From Atkinsonella hypoxylon (lineage: Eukaryota > Ascomycota > Sordariomycetes > Hypocreales > Clavicipitaceae), in the NCBI GenBank assembly GCA_000729835.1, contig JFHB01000267.1, positions 1 to 36,980 of the forward strand: a stretch of 36,980 bases of DNA. The letters are read 5' to 3'. The position numbers and the translations under genes were made by a program. The notes under the pieces were generated by a model that did not search any database, had not been told where the DNA came from, and saw only the letters and a program-made list of their open reading frames with translations. The stretch's first letter is position 1. Each line of letters opens with the position of its first letter. Of the stretch, positions 22,964-33,007 are shown one piece after another.

Positions 22964-24525
22964 ATTAGGCTAAAACAGCAGCTAAACAGCTCCTTACTGT
23001 TACTGCTATAGGCCCTACTGTATAATATACTATAGAACTATTTATTAGAAATTAAGAGGTAGGTAATAGACCTAATAGATAAAGGATAAATTTAAGCTAG
23101 CTTCTTCTTAGCAGTAGCACCTATCCTTTTAGCTAAAAAGCTAAGTAAAGGATAGTAATTCTATATTAATTATTAAGTCCTTAATAAGATTATAGAATAG
23201 AACTATTACTTACTTCTCTTAATAAAGGAGACACTTAGGTTGTTATTAGAGGTACACTAGTTTACTAAACTAAATATATAGTTAGCCTTCTATAGAATCT
23301 AGATAGTAAACAGTAAGGAGCACCTTATAGCGTTTTACACCTAGTTTAGCCTTTTTAAATAGCTAGTTTACCCCTTTAGGTTAGTAGAGGCTCTAGCTAT
23401 ATTCTAATAATATATTAATAGCACACTAAAAGAGGCCTTTAGGGATTATATAACTGCTTATTTAAATAACGTCCTTATTTATATAGAGGGTTCTAGGAAA
23501 GACTATATATATAAGGTATAGAGAATCTTAGAAAAGTTGCAGCTAATAGAGCTACACTTAGATCTTAAGAAATACTGCTTTACTATAACTAAAGTTAAAT
23601 ACCTTAGCTTTATAGTAGTAGTAAAGAGAGAGATACACTTAGATCTAAAGAAGATTATAGCTATTTAGAAGTAGTAAGCTCCTACTAAGTTATAAGAGGT
23701 ATAAAGCTTCCTTAGATTTATAAACTTCTACTGTAACTTTATATTAGATTTCTTAAATATTATAGAGCCTTTAGTTAACTTAACGAAGAAGAGAGTTCTA
23801 TTTTAGTAAATAAAGGAATATAAAAGGTTATTTATAAGGCTTAAGGAGGCCTTTACTTTATACTTAGTCTTAGCTTAGTAGAACCCTAAGAAGGATATAG
23901 TAGTAAAGGCTAATTGCTTAGAAGAGGCCCTTAGTAGCTGTTTATTCTAATATAATAAAGCTAGCGTACTACAGCCTATAGTATACTATTTAGCTAGATT
24001 ATCTCTAGCTTAATATAACTATACTATTTACAATAAGGAACTCTTAGCAATAATATCTTACCTTAAAGCCTAAGCAGTAAAGTTATAGAGAGTAGTATAT
24101 CCCTTTACAATCCTTATAGACTATAAGAATCTAGAATACTTTATATCTCTATAAAAGATCTTTAAGCGTTAAGCTAGGTAGATAGAGCTTCTCTCTCTCT
24201 TTAACTACTACTTATAATACTGCTTAGGGCTATAAGTAGAGCAACTAGATATATTATTACAATAAGAGTAGAATTAAGATAGAGTAATACTATAAATAGG
24301 CTAAGTTCTCTAGCCTCTCTCTATTAGCTGCCTTAGCACCCTCTATAGAGATAAGGAGAAGAAGGAGGTTATAGAGAATGTTAAAGTAGAAACAGCTAGT
24401 AAAGTAACGCTAGGAAGTTAACTAGCTATAGCTTTATAGGTGCTAGCTAGAACAATACTATTCCTAGATAAACACTTATAGAGCCTATAGAACTAAGGAG
24501 TGTAAGAAGACCTAGTATACCTAAT
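22964..24525 (+). pseudogene. B3 RT and RNase H
   Basis: This is the clearest RT translation in the window. In the frame through 23045 it reads a DLIDKG segment, an APILLAKK segment and FYINY-VLNKI (normally the YRALN box), then a first catalytic box T-K-L-N (Asn codon 23273-23275, normally Asp) and the Y-L-N-N-V-L-I-Y box (Asn codons 23465-23470, normally Y-L-D-D). RNase H follows from about 23880 (DIVVKANCLEEAL, NKELLAI, DYKNLEYF); its first Asp appears as Lys or Asn. About 6 percent of codons are stops, mostly former Gln or Trp. RT copies element RNA into DNA and RNase H removes the RNA; neither could be active here. The piece ends at B2. Confidence 0.92.
24521..24525. repeat. B2 target-site duplication, left copy (CTAAT)
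   Basis: Exact match to 32611-32615. B1 has the uninterrupted site as ATTAG at 14889-14893. Confidence 0.97.
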
Positions 24526-24848
24526 TGTAATAGACTGACCTAGTGGCTGCTGCTAACTAGCGTCTATAATAAGAACTATAATTATAGGGAGGAAAGGAGG
24601 AGAGAAGAAGGAACTAGAAGCCTCCCTATGCCCCTATACTATATATTTAGGGGTAGGTTTATCCCCTTAGGAGCCCCTTTTAGTATATGCTCTATAGCTA
24701 AGGTCCCCTCTTTAGGGCCTAGTAAAGCCTAGCTAACCTCTAGATAAATGCAGCTTACTTCTATCCCTTTACCTATATAGATCTCTATCCCTTTTCTACT
24801 GTTCTCCCTTTACTAAAAGACTTAAGCCTAAGGCTTAAGTCTATAATA
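24526..24848 (-). repeat. B2 3' LTR (323 bp)
   Basis: Begins TGTAATAGACTGACC on the plus strand and ends AGTCTATAATA. Its outer end keeps GACCTAGTGGCTGCTGC, partly spared from RIP. A few differences from B1 here are not transitions, so B1 and B2 were slightly different before RIP. Confidence 0.96.
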
Positions 24849-24866
24849 TACCTTCCTTCTTCTCTT
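24849..24866 (-). promoter_or_regulatory. Polypurine tract of B2
   Basis: The minus strand reads AAGAGAAGAAGGAAGGTA just before the 3' LTR, matching the B1 tract. Confidence 0.8.
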
Positions 24867-26026
24867 AGGCCCTATAACAATCCCTTTTGTTGTATATAGT
24901 AGGTGCTATAGATAGTAGCTAACACTCTATCTACTCCCCCTTTATATTTCCTCTATTATCTACTTATAAAAAAATAGAAGTATAACGTTTGCGCCTAGGT
25001 GCTTCACTCTAGCTGCTCTATTGCTGCACTAACGCACTAGTTATTATTAGTGCAGCGTTATAGAGCTAATATATAAATAGACGTTTACTCTACCTCTTTT
25101 CTCTTTAATTGCCTATAGCACCTAAGCAACAGCTATTAATTGCTCTACTAACTAACCTATTAGTTACGTTATAATAGGTTAATTATACTTCTTCTACTTA
25201 ATTATACCCTTCTAGGGTCTATTAACTCTTTGCCCCCCTCTGCCTTATAATTCTCTATATATAGCTATTAATTATCTGCTTATTATATAGGCGCTAGCTA
25301 TAATGCTAGTATTGCTAGTGCGTAAACTGCTTATATCCTTAGGTCTTCTTACGTTTAAAGCAATTATTACATAATAATCTCTCTTATTAACTAAAAAGCA
25401 CTCTCTCTCTCTTGTTCTTATTGTTATTATAAACAGTTATTAGTTGTATATAACCTATCTATATATAAGGGGTGTTATTAAGGGTGTAGAGTGTAAATAG
25501 TTATTATTAGTGTTATTCTTTTAGTATATAATAAACTAACAGCTAGTAGGGTATAAATAGTTATTGTTGTTATTATCTCTTTAGTGTATAATAAACTAGT
25601 AGCTAGCCCTTAGCTATTTTTAATATAAAAATAAACAATTTCTTTTCTCTCTCTCTTACCTTTTCCTTTCTCCTTTATATTATATCTTACCTTCTTATTA
25701 TAAATAAACAATTCTATTGTTACTTCTTAAAATTCCTTTTTACACTATATAGCTACTGCTGCTTCTTTTAATGTAAAAGAACTCTCTTCTATTGCCTCTA
25801 AATAGAATTTATTTAACTATAAGTAGCTAGCTAATTAGAACTATAAAATATTATTCTACTAGCCTAAAGTATACTGCCCCTTTATCTATATATAGCTTAT
25901 CTCTTTACTAATCTAGAATATATTTAGAACTTTAACAGCTATATTATTAGCGCTAGTGCCTTTACTGCCCTTACTTCTACTGCACTAATAGTTCTTTATT
26001 GCTGCTATATCTATAGTTTCTTTATA
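24867..26026 (-). other. B2 3' region, no recognised gene
   Basis: Matches B1 10950-12109. It includes the hairpin GCTGCACTAAC/ATTAGTGCAGC (25023-25056, one arm base changed) and the 60-bp tandem duplication (25494-25613). No gene seen. Confidence 0.5.
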
Positions 26027-27193
26027 TAAAGGGACTTAAATAATTTAGAGCTATTTAATAGTAATATCCTTAAGGACATTTATATACTATATTACAACAA
26101 CCTTTATAAGAAGAGCTTATATAACTATTATTTTAGCTAAAGAAGGGAATACTAACTATATATATAGAGGTATAGAGGCTATATCTAAAATCTAAGCCTC
26201 TTTATTAGGTATTCTTACCTATAGTATTACTTTACTAGAATATAGAAACTTACTAACTAAGGTTTTATAGTTAAGTCTATATTAATTCCCTCTTACTTTA
26301 GCTAGCTTACTTACTAAACTATTCTTACTTATAAGTTCCTAAACGTTTATAATTACTATAATACTATTCTTAAGGATATACTTACTACTAATTATATAGA
26401 AGAGAAGGTTGCACTCTCTCTTTCTCCTTATTATATAACTTAAGCTAGTAGCTTTTTTACACTTACTCTCTCTTTTTCTATAACCTATAAAAGTACTATA
26501 GCCTCTATTGTTCTAAAGAATAATAAGTTTAACCCTAATAAGTATAAGTATATCTCTATAGATATTAACAATAACTTCTTATTCTTTTTTACACTTACTA
26601 CTACTACTACTATTACTATACTCTTATTATTACTCTTACTTATACTTATACCTTATTATATACTGCTAACCCTTACTACTGCTGCCTCTCTACTACTATA
26701 TAAGGCTTCTTTACTGCTATATATTATCCCTTTACTTTTATAGAATAACCTTAAGGTAATACACTAGAAATACACCTGCCTTTAGGTAGAGCTTAAAAGC
26801 TTAAACTGCTTATAGCGCTAATTACTATTTATATTTCTAGAGTGTATAACTCTAACTTAGCCTACTGCCCCTTTAGCTTTCTCTTTCTCTATTTTCTCTC
26901 TCTTTAGAACTATACCTTTACGCCTAAAGCGCTAAGCTATTTAAGATATTATATCCTTACCTATACCTACTAAAGTAAAGCCTTAATCTAAAGCACTAGT
27001 TATATCCTTATCTACCCTAGCCCCTATACCTTTTGCTAGCGCTACTATTTTAGCTCTAGCTCTTACGCTACTCTAGGGACACTATATAGTTCCTCTAGCT
27101 TCTATTTTATAACTACTTAGAGAGCAATAGAGCGCCTTTTAGGTAGTTATACCTTTACGCTATAAGCACTAATACCTCTCTACTACTTACTAA
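26027..27193 (+). pseudogene. Candidate decayed ORF antisense to gag-pol (B2)
   Basis: This is the B2 copy of the B1 candidate at 12110-13276: same length, and indel-free up to the poly(T) tract. It adds no independent proof of coding, because RIP rather than selection shaped both copies. It does show that the region belongs to the family and is not a one-off insertion. Confidence 0.38.
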
Positions 27194-27197
27194 GAAA

Positions 27198-27227
27198 TTT
27201 CCTTTATTTTATTTTATTTTTTTTTTT
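27198..27227. repeat. Poly(T) tract in B2
   Basis: A 30-bp T-rich tract equivalent to the 44-bp tract in B1. Confidence 0.9.
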
Positions 27228-27342
27228 ATAGCTATATAGGCCTCTATAAAGGGGAGTTTATTTTCTTTTATTTTTTTAGTTAAAGGTAACTAAGTTATTA
27301 TTAAAGTTTATATAAAATTTTACTATACCTTTATTAAGCTTA

Positions 27343-30300
27343 TTGTTAAATTAAGCGTTCTTTTACTATAACTTAAATTAATTTAGTGCCTTTATATTAA
27401 GAAAGTTTTTTAGTAGTTTCTATATAAACTAAATAAATTCTACCTACTTAATAAGCACTTAATAGTATCTCTCTTAGCCTAAGGCGTTTTTAGTAGCTAA
27501 AATTTCCTTTACTCTATATTCCTTAAGGGATAGGTTAGTATTTATTATAGTTAGCTTAAAACTAGGCCTTAAGTTTACTAGCTGCTAGAAAGGTAAAGGG
27601 TTTATTACTGCTTACTTAATAAGGTTAATATAGAAGACTAAGTAAATTTCTAGTAGAATATCTAACTTTATAGTTAAAGGTATTAGTATATCTATAACTA
27701 TATACTTTACTATAACCTAATTAAGCTTTTAACTTAAGTAGTTTATTTTAATATAATAGAGCATTAACTAAACTAAGTTCTCTACCTTATACTATTCTAT
27801 TAGTTTATAGCTTCTATTTAACTACTTTTACTGCCTCTACTAGGTAAAGTTAATTATAGCTTAAGTAATATTTATACTCTTTTATAGCTGTTTAAAGAAC
27901 GCTAAAGCCTACCTTTTATATAAAACTTAAGACTTCTTTTTATCTATAAGCTTTTAGATAAGGTCTATATTATACCTATATATTGCTTAGTTTAAACTTA
28001 TACTAGTTACTAAGGAATTCCTATTGTTAATAGCTAGCTAATATATAGAGAGATATTTAGGCTAGTTAAACTGCAAAAAGGTAACTATAATCTATAGAAT
28101 TACTTATACTTTTTAATTAACTCTCTTTATTCTACTGTTTATCTATAGGTAATAGAATATAAATAGTAATTATTTAATTCTAATAAGGCAATAAAGGGTA
28201 GTTTAAAAGGTACTTAACTAATCTAAACTATAGTTAGAGATAATTTATTTTAGAAACCTATAAAACTACTACTAATAATGCTTAAACTGCTAGGTATATT
28301 TCTCTACCTCTATAGAAGTTATTGCCTTTAACTATATATACTTTAAAAGTTAATTAGTAATAACTATTAAGTAAGAGAGTGCAGCCTAGTTTAGCGCTAG
28401 TAAATCTATTATAAAATCTATAGAGATCTATAACTAATACCTATTTAGCGCTAGAATAGGTTGTAAAAGGCCTTACTACAACCTTTTACTCTTTTAGCTG
28501 CTGTAACAGTAGTAGTTTTAAATGTATTAAGCAACATCTTAGAATAGCTTATTTTAGTAATAGTTATATATTAATGCTTAAAATGTAGTATTTTATTCTA
28601 AGTAGCTTAACATTAGTAACTTATATATTCTATATATTAGTATAGTAGTTAATAGCTTATACTTAAGGACCTAGAGGCAGCTTTAGTAAACTAGCGCTCT
28701 TTATATATTAAGGGTATAGTCTATAATTTATTCTTATATTTTTACCTTTAATAGAAACCTTTTCTCTCTCTTTTAGACTATATTTAACCTTATTAGATAT
28801 ACTAGGTCTTTTTATATTTCTTAGTTCTATAGGCTTTATAAGTGTTTATCTAGAAATAGCATTATTCTAGCTAGCACCTATAAAGCTATAGCTAGTTAAC
28901 TTCTTAGCGTTACTTTACTAACTGTTTTTACTTTAATATTCTCTATAACCTCCTTCTTCTCTTTATCTCTATAGAGAGTGCTAAAGCAGCTAATAGAGAG
29001 AGGCTAAAGGATCTAGCCTATCTATAGCGTTGCTCTATCTTAATCCTACTCTTATTATAACAATGTATTTAGCTACCTTACTTATAGCTCTAAGCAGTAT
29101 TATAAGTAGTAGTTAAAGAGAAAGAGAAGCTTTACCTACTTAGCTTAATGCTTAAAGATCTCTTATAAAGATATAAAGTATTCTAAATTCTTATAGTCTA
29201 TAAGGATTATAAAGGAATACACTACTCCTTATAACTCTACTACTTAAGCTTTAAGGCAAGATATTATTGCTAAAAGTTCTTTATTATAAATAGTATAGTT
29301 ACATTAAGCTAGAGATAACCTAGCTAAATAGTATACTATAAGCTGTAGTACACTAGCTTTATTATATTAGAATAAATAGCTACTAAGGGCCTCTTTTAAG
29401 CAATTAGCCTCTACTACTATATCCTTCTTAGAGTTCTACTAGGCTAAGACTAGGTATAAAGTAAAGGCCTCCTTAAGCCTTATAAATAACCTCTTGTATT
29501 CCTTTATCTACTAGAATAGAACTCTCTTCTTTATTAAGTTAACTAAGAGCTCTATAATATCTAAGAAATCTAATATAAAGTTGCAATAGAAGTTTATAAA
29601 TCTAAGGAAGCTTTATACCCCTTACAATCTAATAGAAGCTTACTACTCCTAAATAGCTATAATCTTCTCTAGATCTAGGTATATCTCCCTTTCTACTATA
29701 ACTATAAAGCTAAGGTATTTAACCTTAATTATATTAAAGCAGTATTTCTTAAGATCTAAGTGCAGCTTTACTAACTACAACTTTTCTAGAATTCTCTATA
29801 CTCTATATATATAGTCTTTCCTAGAACCTTTAGTGTAAATAAGAATATTATTTAAATAAGTAGTTATATAATCTCTAAGGGCCTCTTCTAGTGCACTATT
29901 AATATATTATTAGAATATAGCTAGAGCCTTTACTAACCTAAAGGGGTAAACTAGCTATTTAAAGAGGCTAAACTAGGTATAAAACACTATAAGGTACTTC
30001 TTACTATTTACTATCTAGATTCTATAGAAGGCTAACTGTATATCTAGTTTAGTAAACTAATATACCTTTAATAATAACTTAAGTGTTTCCTTTATTAAAG
30101 GAAGTAGGTAATAGTTCTATTCTATAATCTTATTAAGAGCTTAATAATTAATATAGAATTACTATTCTCTACTTAGCTTTTTAGCTAAAAGAATAGGTAC
30201 TACTACTAAAGAGAAGCTAGCTTAAATCTATTCTTTATCTATTAAGTTTATTACCTACCTCTTAATTTCTAATAAATAGTTCTATAGTATATTATATAGT

Positions 30301-30863
30301 AGAGCCTACAGTAGTAACAGTAAGGAGCTATTTATCTACTGTTTTAGCTTAATATAGTAATTTAGTCTCTCTTTATACAGTAGAAGGCCTTAGGCCTTCT
30401 CTTCTTTAAAAAGATTATAAAAGTTCTTTAATTTAGGTAGCAGCATTAGTAAATTAAGGCCTTCTAGGGATATTTATAATAATAATATAGAGGTAATTTC
30501 CTAAAGGCTTATAGCAATAAAATATATAGTAACCTCTTAGCTCTTACTCTATTTTATTAGAGTGCTATAAACTGCTGCTAACACTAGTCTTATTAGGTCC
30601 TTAACGTTCTAAGCTTTTACTGCTTAGATTATAAGGCCCTTAGCCTTACCTACTAATAGGCTTTAGCTAGTAGCGTTAAGGACAATTCTATTATAGGCTA
30701 ACTATAGGCTTCTAAAGATATAATCTTAGGTTAAGCTTAGGATTATATAGGCTACTACTAGAAAGACCTAGCTGTTAATATCTGCCTATAAGCAAACTAA
30801 AGAAGTAATTAAGGCACTTCTTTAGTAGCTATTATAGAACTACTATTTAACCTTTACTACTAT
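27343..30863 (-). pseudogene. B2 pol: protease, RT, RNase H, integrase, chromodomain
   Basis: Same order as B1. The protease motif reads A-D-I-N-S (Asp 30782-30780). RT lies at about 30272-29617 with Y-L-N-N-I-L-I-Y (Asn codons 29852-29847). RNase H is at about 29437-29017, integrase at about 28730-27600 and the chromodomain at about 27533-27373. There are no indels relative to B1 across this span, only base substitutions, mostly transitions. Confidence 0.87.
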
Positions 30864-31231
30864 TTACACTATTCTTTTATATAGCAATAGAACCTACTTT
30901 AGGCTAAGGTATTACACTAAACTCTTACTTATTGTAGTAAAGTAGTTACACTTACTATTTATCTATATATTATAGAACAATAGTTAGTTAAAGAGTATAG
31001 AGATAAAGAACAGTAATATATCTATTTTCTTAGTTATCTCTCTATATTCTTCTTCTAGCTACTTATTAAGTAAGGGTTATTACGTTATTTATATTGCCTT
31101 TACCTTTATATTAAGCTTAAGGCTAAAGGTAAGCTTTTTTCTAACTTATTAGAGTTCTTCTTCTATATATTATCTATTGCTGCTGCTTATACACTAGTTA
31201 ACTCTAGCTTATATTCTGCTAATTGCTATCT

Positions 31232-32248
31232 ACATCCTTAAATATAGTGTTAAAATAACTTACACTAAAGATATTACCTCTTTTAGTAGCGTTTTTTAAG
31301 TTTAGCCTTAAATACTTACTTTACTTATAAAGTATCTTTATCTAGTTGTTTTACTCTAGATTTCTTTACGCTCTCTTTCTATCTCTATTAGGTTCCTATA
31401 GCGTTAACTTTAGTTATTTTAGTGTTGCTATTCTAGGGCCCTTTAGAGCTAAAGCTACGTTTTAGCTAGTGTTGTTCCTTAATATAATATAACTTAAGGT
31501 TTAGTGTAATACTGCAGTAGTGCTCTACTGCCTAAAGGTAGTTATAATAGAGAATATCTCTCTTTATACTATAATCCCTTATTTCCTTATTAAGCGCTAT
31601 CTATAACTTAGCTAACTTTATACTATTATTTTAGTTAGCCTTTTCTACTAGCGTAATTTTCTCCTTAAAATAAATATAGAATTCTATAAACTACTTATTA
31701 TTACTCTATTAAAGCTAATTAAGCTTAATTAAAGCTTAGTTCTATTAGTAAGAATCTATAAAGACTAATTTTAAGTAATTAAGGAACCTCTATATATTAT
31801 ATTCCCTTACTTTACCTACCTTATAATAGGCAGCTACTCTTTACTAAACCTTAGGCAATAAGCTTTAGTATAAATAGTATTACTAGTTCTATATTATGCC
31901 TATAAAGGCGCTATTAGCTTAAAGCTTTTAGGTAATTGCTATTTACTAGGCCTAAAAGCTTTATTTATTTCTATTATAAGGGTTTACTATAGGTAAAGGC
32001 TTCTATTTAAGTTCCTCTAGCTGCTAGCTTACTGCAGCTTAAAGCTGCTTCTCTTTCTATATATAGTTTATTATAAAGCATTATAGTTCCTTTATCTATA
32101 GAGATTAGCTCTTAACTAATTTATAAAGCGCTATAATTTCTACTGCTTTTTAGCTAATTTCTACTGTATTTTCCCCTACCTCTCTATAGAGGTTAAAAGG
32201 GTGCTTAAGCTAACTAGCTAGGCCTTTATTGCTATAACTAAATAATAT
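31232..32248 (-). pseudogene. B2 gag
   Basis: Collinear with B1 gag. The start codon is now ATA (32248-32246) where B1 keeps ATG, a single G-to-A change. The capsid-like part is easy to read: FIEFYIYFKEK at about 31690-31660 and LNKEIRDY at about 31596-31570. The knuckle position is 31273-31232. Confidence 0.8.
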
Positions 32249-32287
32249 TATTCTTACTAGTGTTCTATCTATAGAATAATTATAGTA
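32249..32287 (-). promoter_or_regulatory. B2 leader and primer-binding region
   Basis: Thirty-nine nt starting TACTATAATTATTC, identical at this end to B1. See the self-priming remark there. Confidence 0.4.
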
Positions 32288-32610
32288 TATAATAGACTAA
32301 CTTAGTAGCTACTGCTAACTAGTATCTATAATAAGAACTATAATTATAGAGAGAAAAGGAGAAGAGAAGAAGGAACTAGAAGCCTCTTTATACCTTTATA
32401 CTATATATTTAGGGGTAGGTCTATCCCCTTAAGAGCCCCTTTTAGTATATACTCTATAGCTAAGGTCCCCTCTCTAGGGCCTAGTAAAGCCTAGCTAACC
32501 CCTAAACAAATACAGCTTGCTTCTATCCCTTTACCTACATAGATCTCTGTCCCTCTTCTGCTGTCCTCCCTCTACTGAAAGACCCGAGCCTAAGGCTCGA
32601 GTCCATAACA
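32288..32610 (-). repeat. B2 5' LTR (323 bp)
   Basis: The outer end (about 32540-32610) is the least mutated family B LTR end, with CTGTCC, CTGCTGTCC, GACCCGAGCC and AGTCCATAACA. It gives the best view of the original family B LTR terminus. Confidence 0.96.
32581..32603. repeat. Hairpin at the outer end of the family B LTR
   Basis: Arms GACCCGAGCC and GGCTCGAGTC surround a TAA loop, with one mismatch. In the 10609 and 24526 LTRs both arms were changed symmetrically by RIP, to GACTTAAGCC and GGCTTAAGTC, so pairing persists. Confidence 0.8.
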
Positions 32611-32615
32611 CTAAT
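32611..32615. repeat. B2 target-site duplication, right copy (CTAAT)
   Basis: Exact match to 24521-24525. Confidence 0.97.
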
Positions 32616-32702
32616 AAGGTTAAATATAGTCTAGAAGGGGGAGAGAAGGTTTCTATTAAAGGCAAAAACATAAGAATAGATTGCAAACTGCACCCTTAAT
32701 GC
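32616..32702 (+). pseudogene. B3 fragment between RNase H and integrase
   Basis: This 87-bp sliver of B3 is trapped between B2 and A3. It matches the reverse complement of B1 (about 14888-14805). In the pol phase (codons from 32617) it reads R-L-N-I-V-stop-K-G-E-R-R-F and continues with I-A-N-C-T-L, the tether that precedes the integrase zinc domain; three codons are stops. It is less A+T-rich than most of the window. The 60-codon open frame at 32517-32699 runs from the B2 LTR into this piece in a different phase and is fortuitous. Confidence 0.8.
32698..32702. repeat. Probable target-site duplication of A3 (AATGC), one side
   Basis: Five bases before the A3 LTR. B1 has AATAT here, which equals AATGC after two RIP-type changes. 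The partner copy would lie beyond the right edge. Confidence 0.5.
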
Positions 32703-32945
32703 TGTTACGGGATAATCATACAGACCTGCAGGTCACTAGTGCACGTAACCGCAATTATATATAAGTAGTTAGAAGCAACACTTAGGTAGTTAGATTGAAC
32801 AATTAACTATTATTTACTAGAACACTATTACTAAATGCTCTCTACAGTAACTCTTATAACTTCTCTTATAAATCTTTATATAACCTATTAAATCTAACAA
32901 CCTATTGTTACTTCTAATAAATTTACATTAGATTCTACTGTAATA
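32703..32945 (+). repeat. A3 5' LTR (243 bp)
   Basis: Starts TGTTACGGGATAATC and ends CTACTGTAATA. The outer side keeps three CpG sites within about 60 bp, the palindrome GACCTGCAGGTC (32723-32734) and CACTAGTG (32734-32741). The inner side is heavily mutated. Confidence 0.96.
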
Positions 32946-33007
32946 AGTAGTAGTAATTACTTCTAATTATTGCTAACTCTCCTTAAGCTTAAAAAGCTAA
33001 AATTGCA
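32946..33007 (+). promoter_or_regulatory. A3 leader and primer-binding region
   Basis: The first internal bases are AGTAGTAGTAATTAC, shared (apart from RIP changes) with A1 and A2. There is no TGG start typical of a tRNA-primed site, so the primer cannot be named. Confidence 0.35.

Larger units (their letters stand above)
24526..32610 (-). mobile_element. Element B2: complete family B chromovirus nested in B3
   Basis: It is 8,085 bp, bounded by 323-bp LTRs and CTAAT duplications. It is collinear with B1 (offset 13903 to the right of the poly(T) tract, 13917 to the left). Coding is leftward, opposite to its host B3, so a family B element sits inside another family B element. Confidence 0.97.
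3880..32702 (+). mobile_element. Element B3: oldest family B copy, in three visible pieces
   Basis: The pieces 3880-4905, 22964-24525 and 32616-32702 are collinear with the reverse complement of B1 (about 17476-14805). Joined across the insertions, with one copy of each target duplication removed, they leave no gap and keep the pol frame: protease codon 4477, RT codon 23045 and INT-tether codon 32617 all fall in one phase. Coding is on the plus strand. The element is split by A2 (between PR and RT), B2 (between RH and INT) and A3 (before INT), and A1 borders it on the left. Its LTRs lie outside the window on both sides. It hosts the other insertions, so it is the oldest unit here. Confidence 0.92.

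Noticed and set aside
32517..32699. 60-codon open frame, plus strand
   Set aside because: It crosses the B2 LTR, the target duplication and the B3 sliver in a phase different from pol. It is open only because this area is less mutated.
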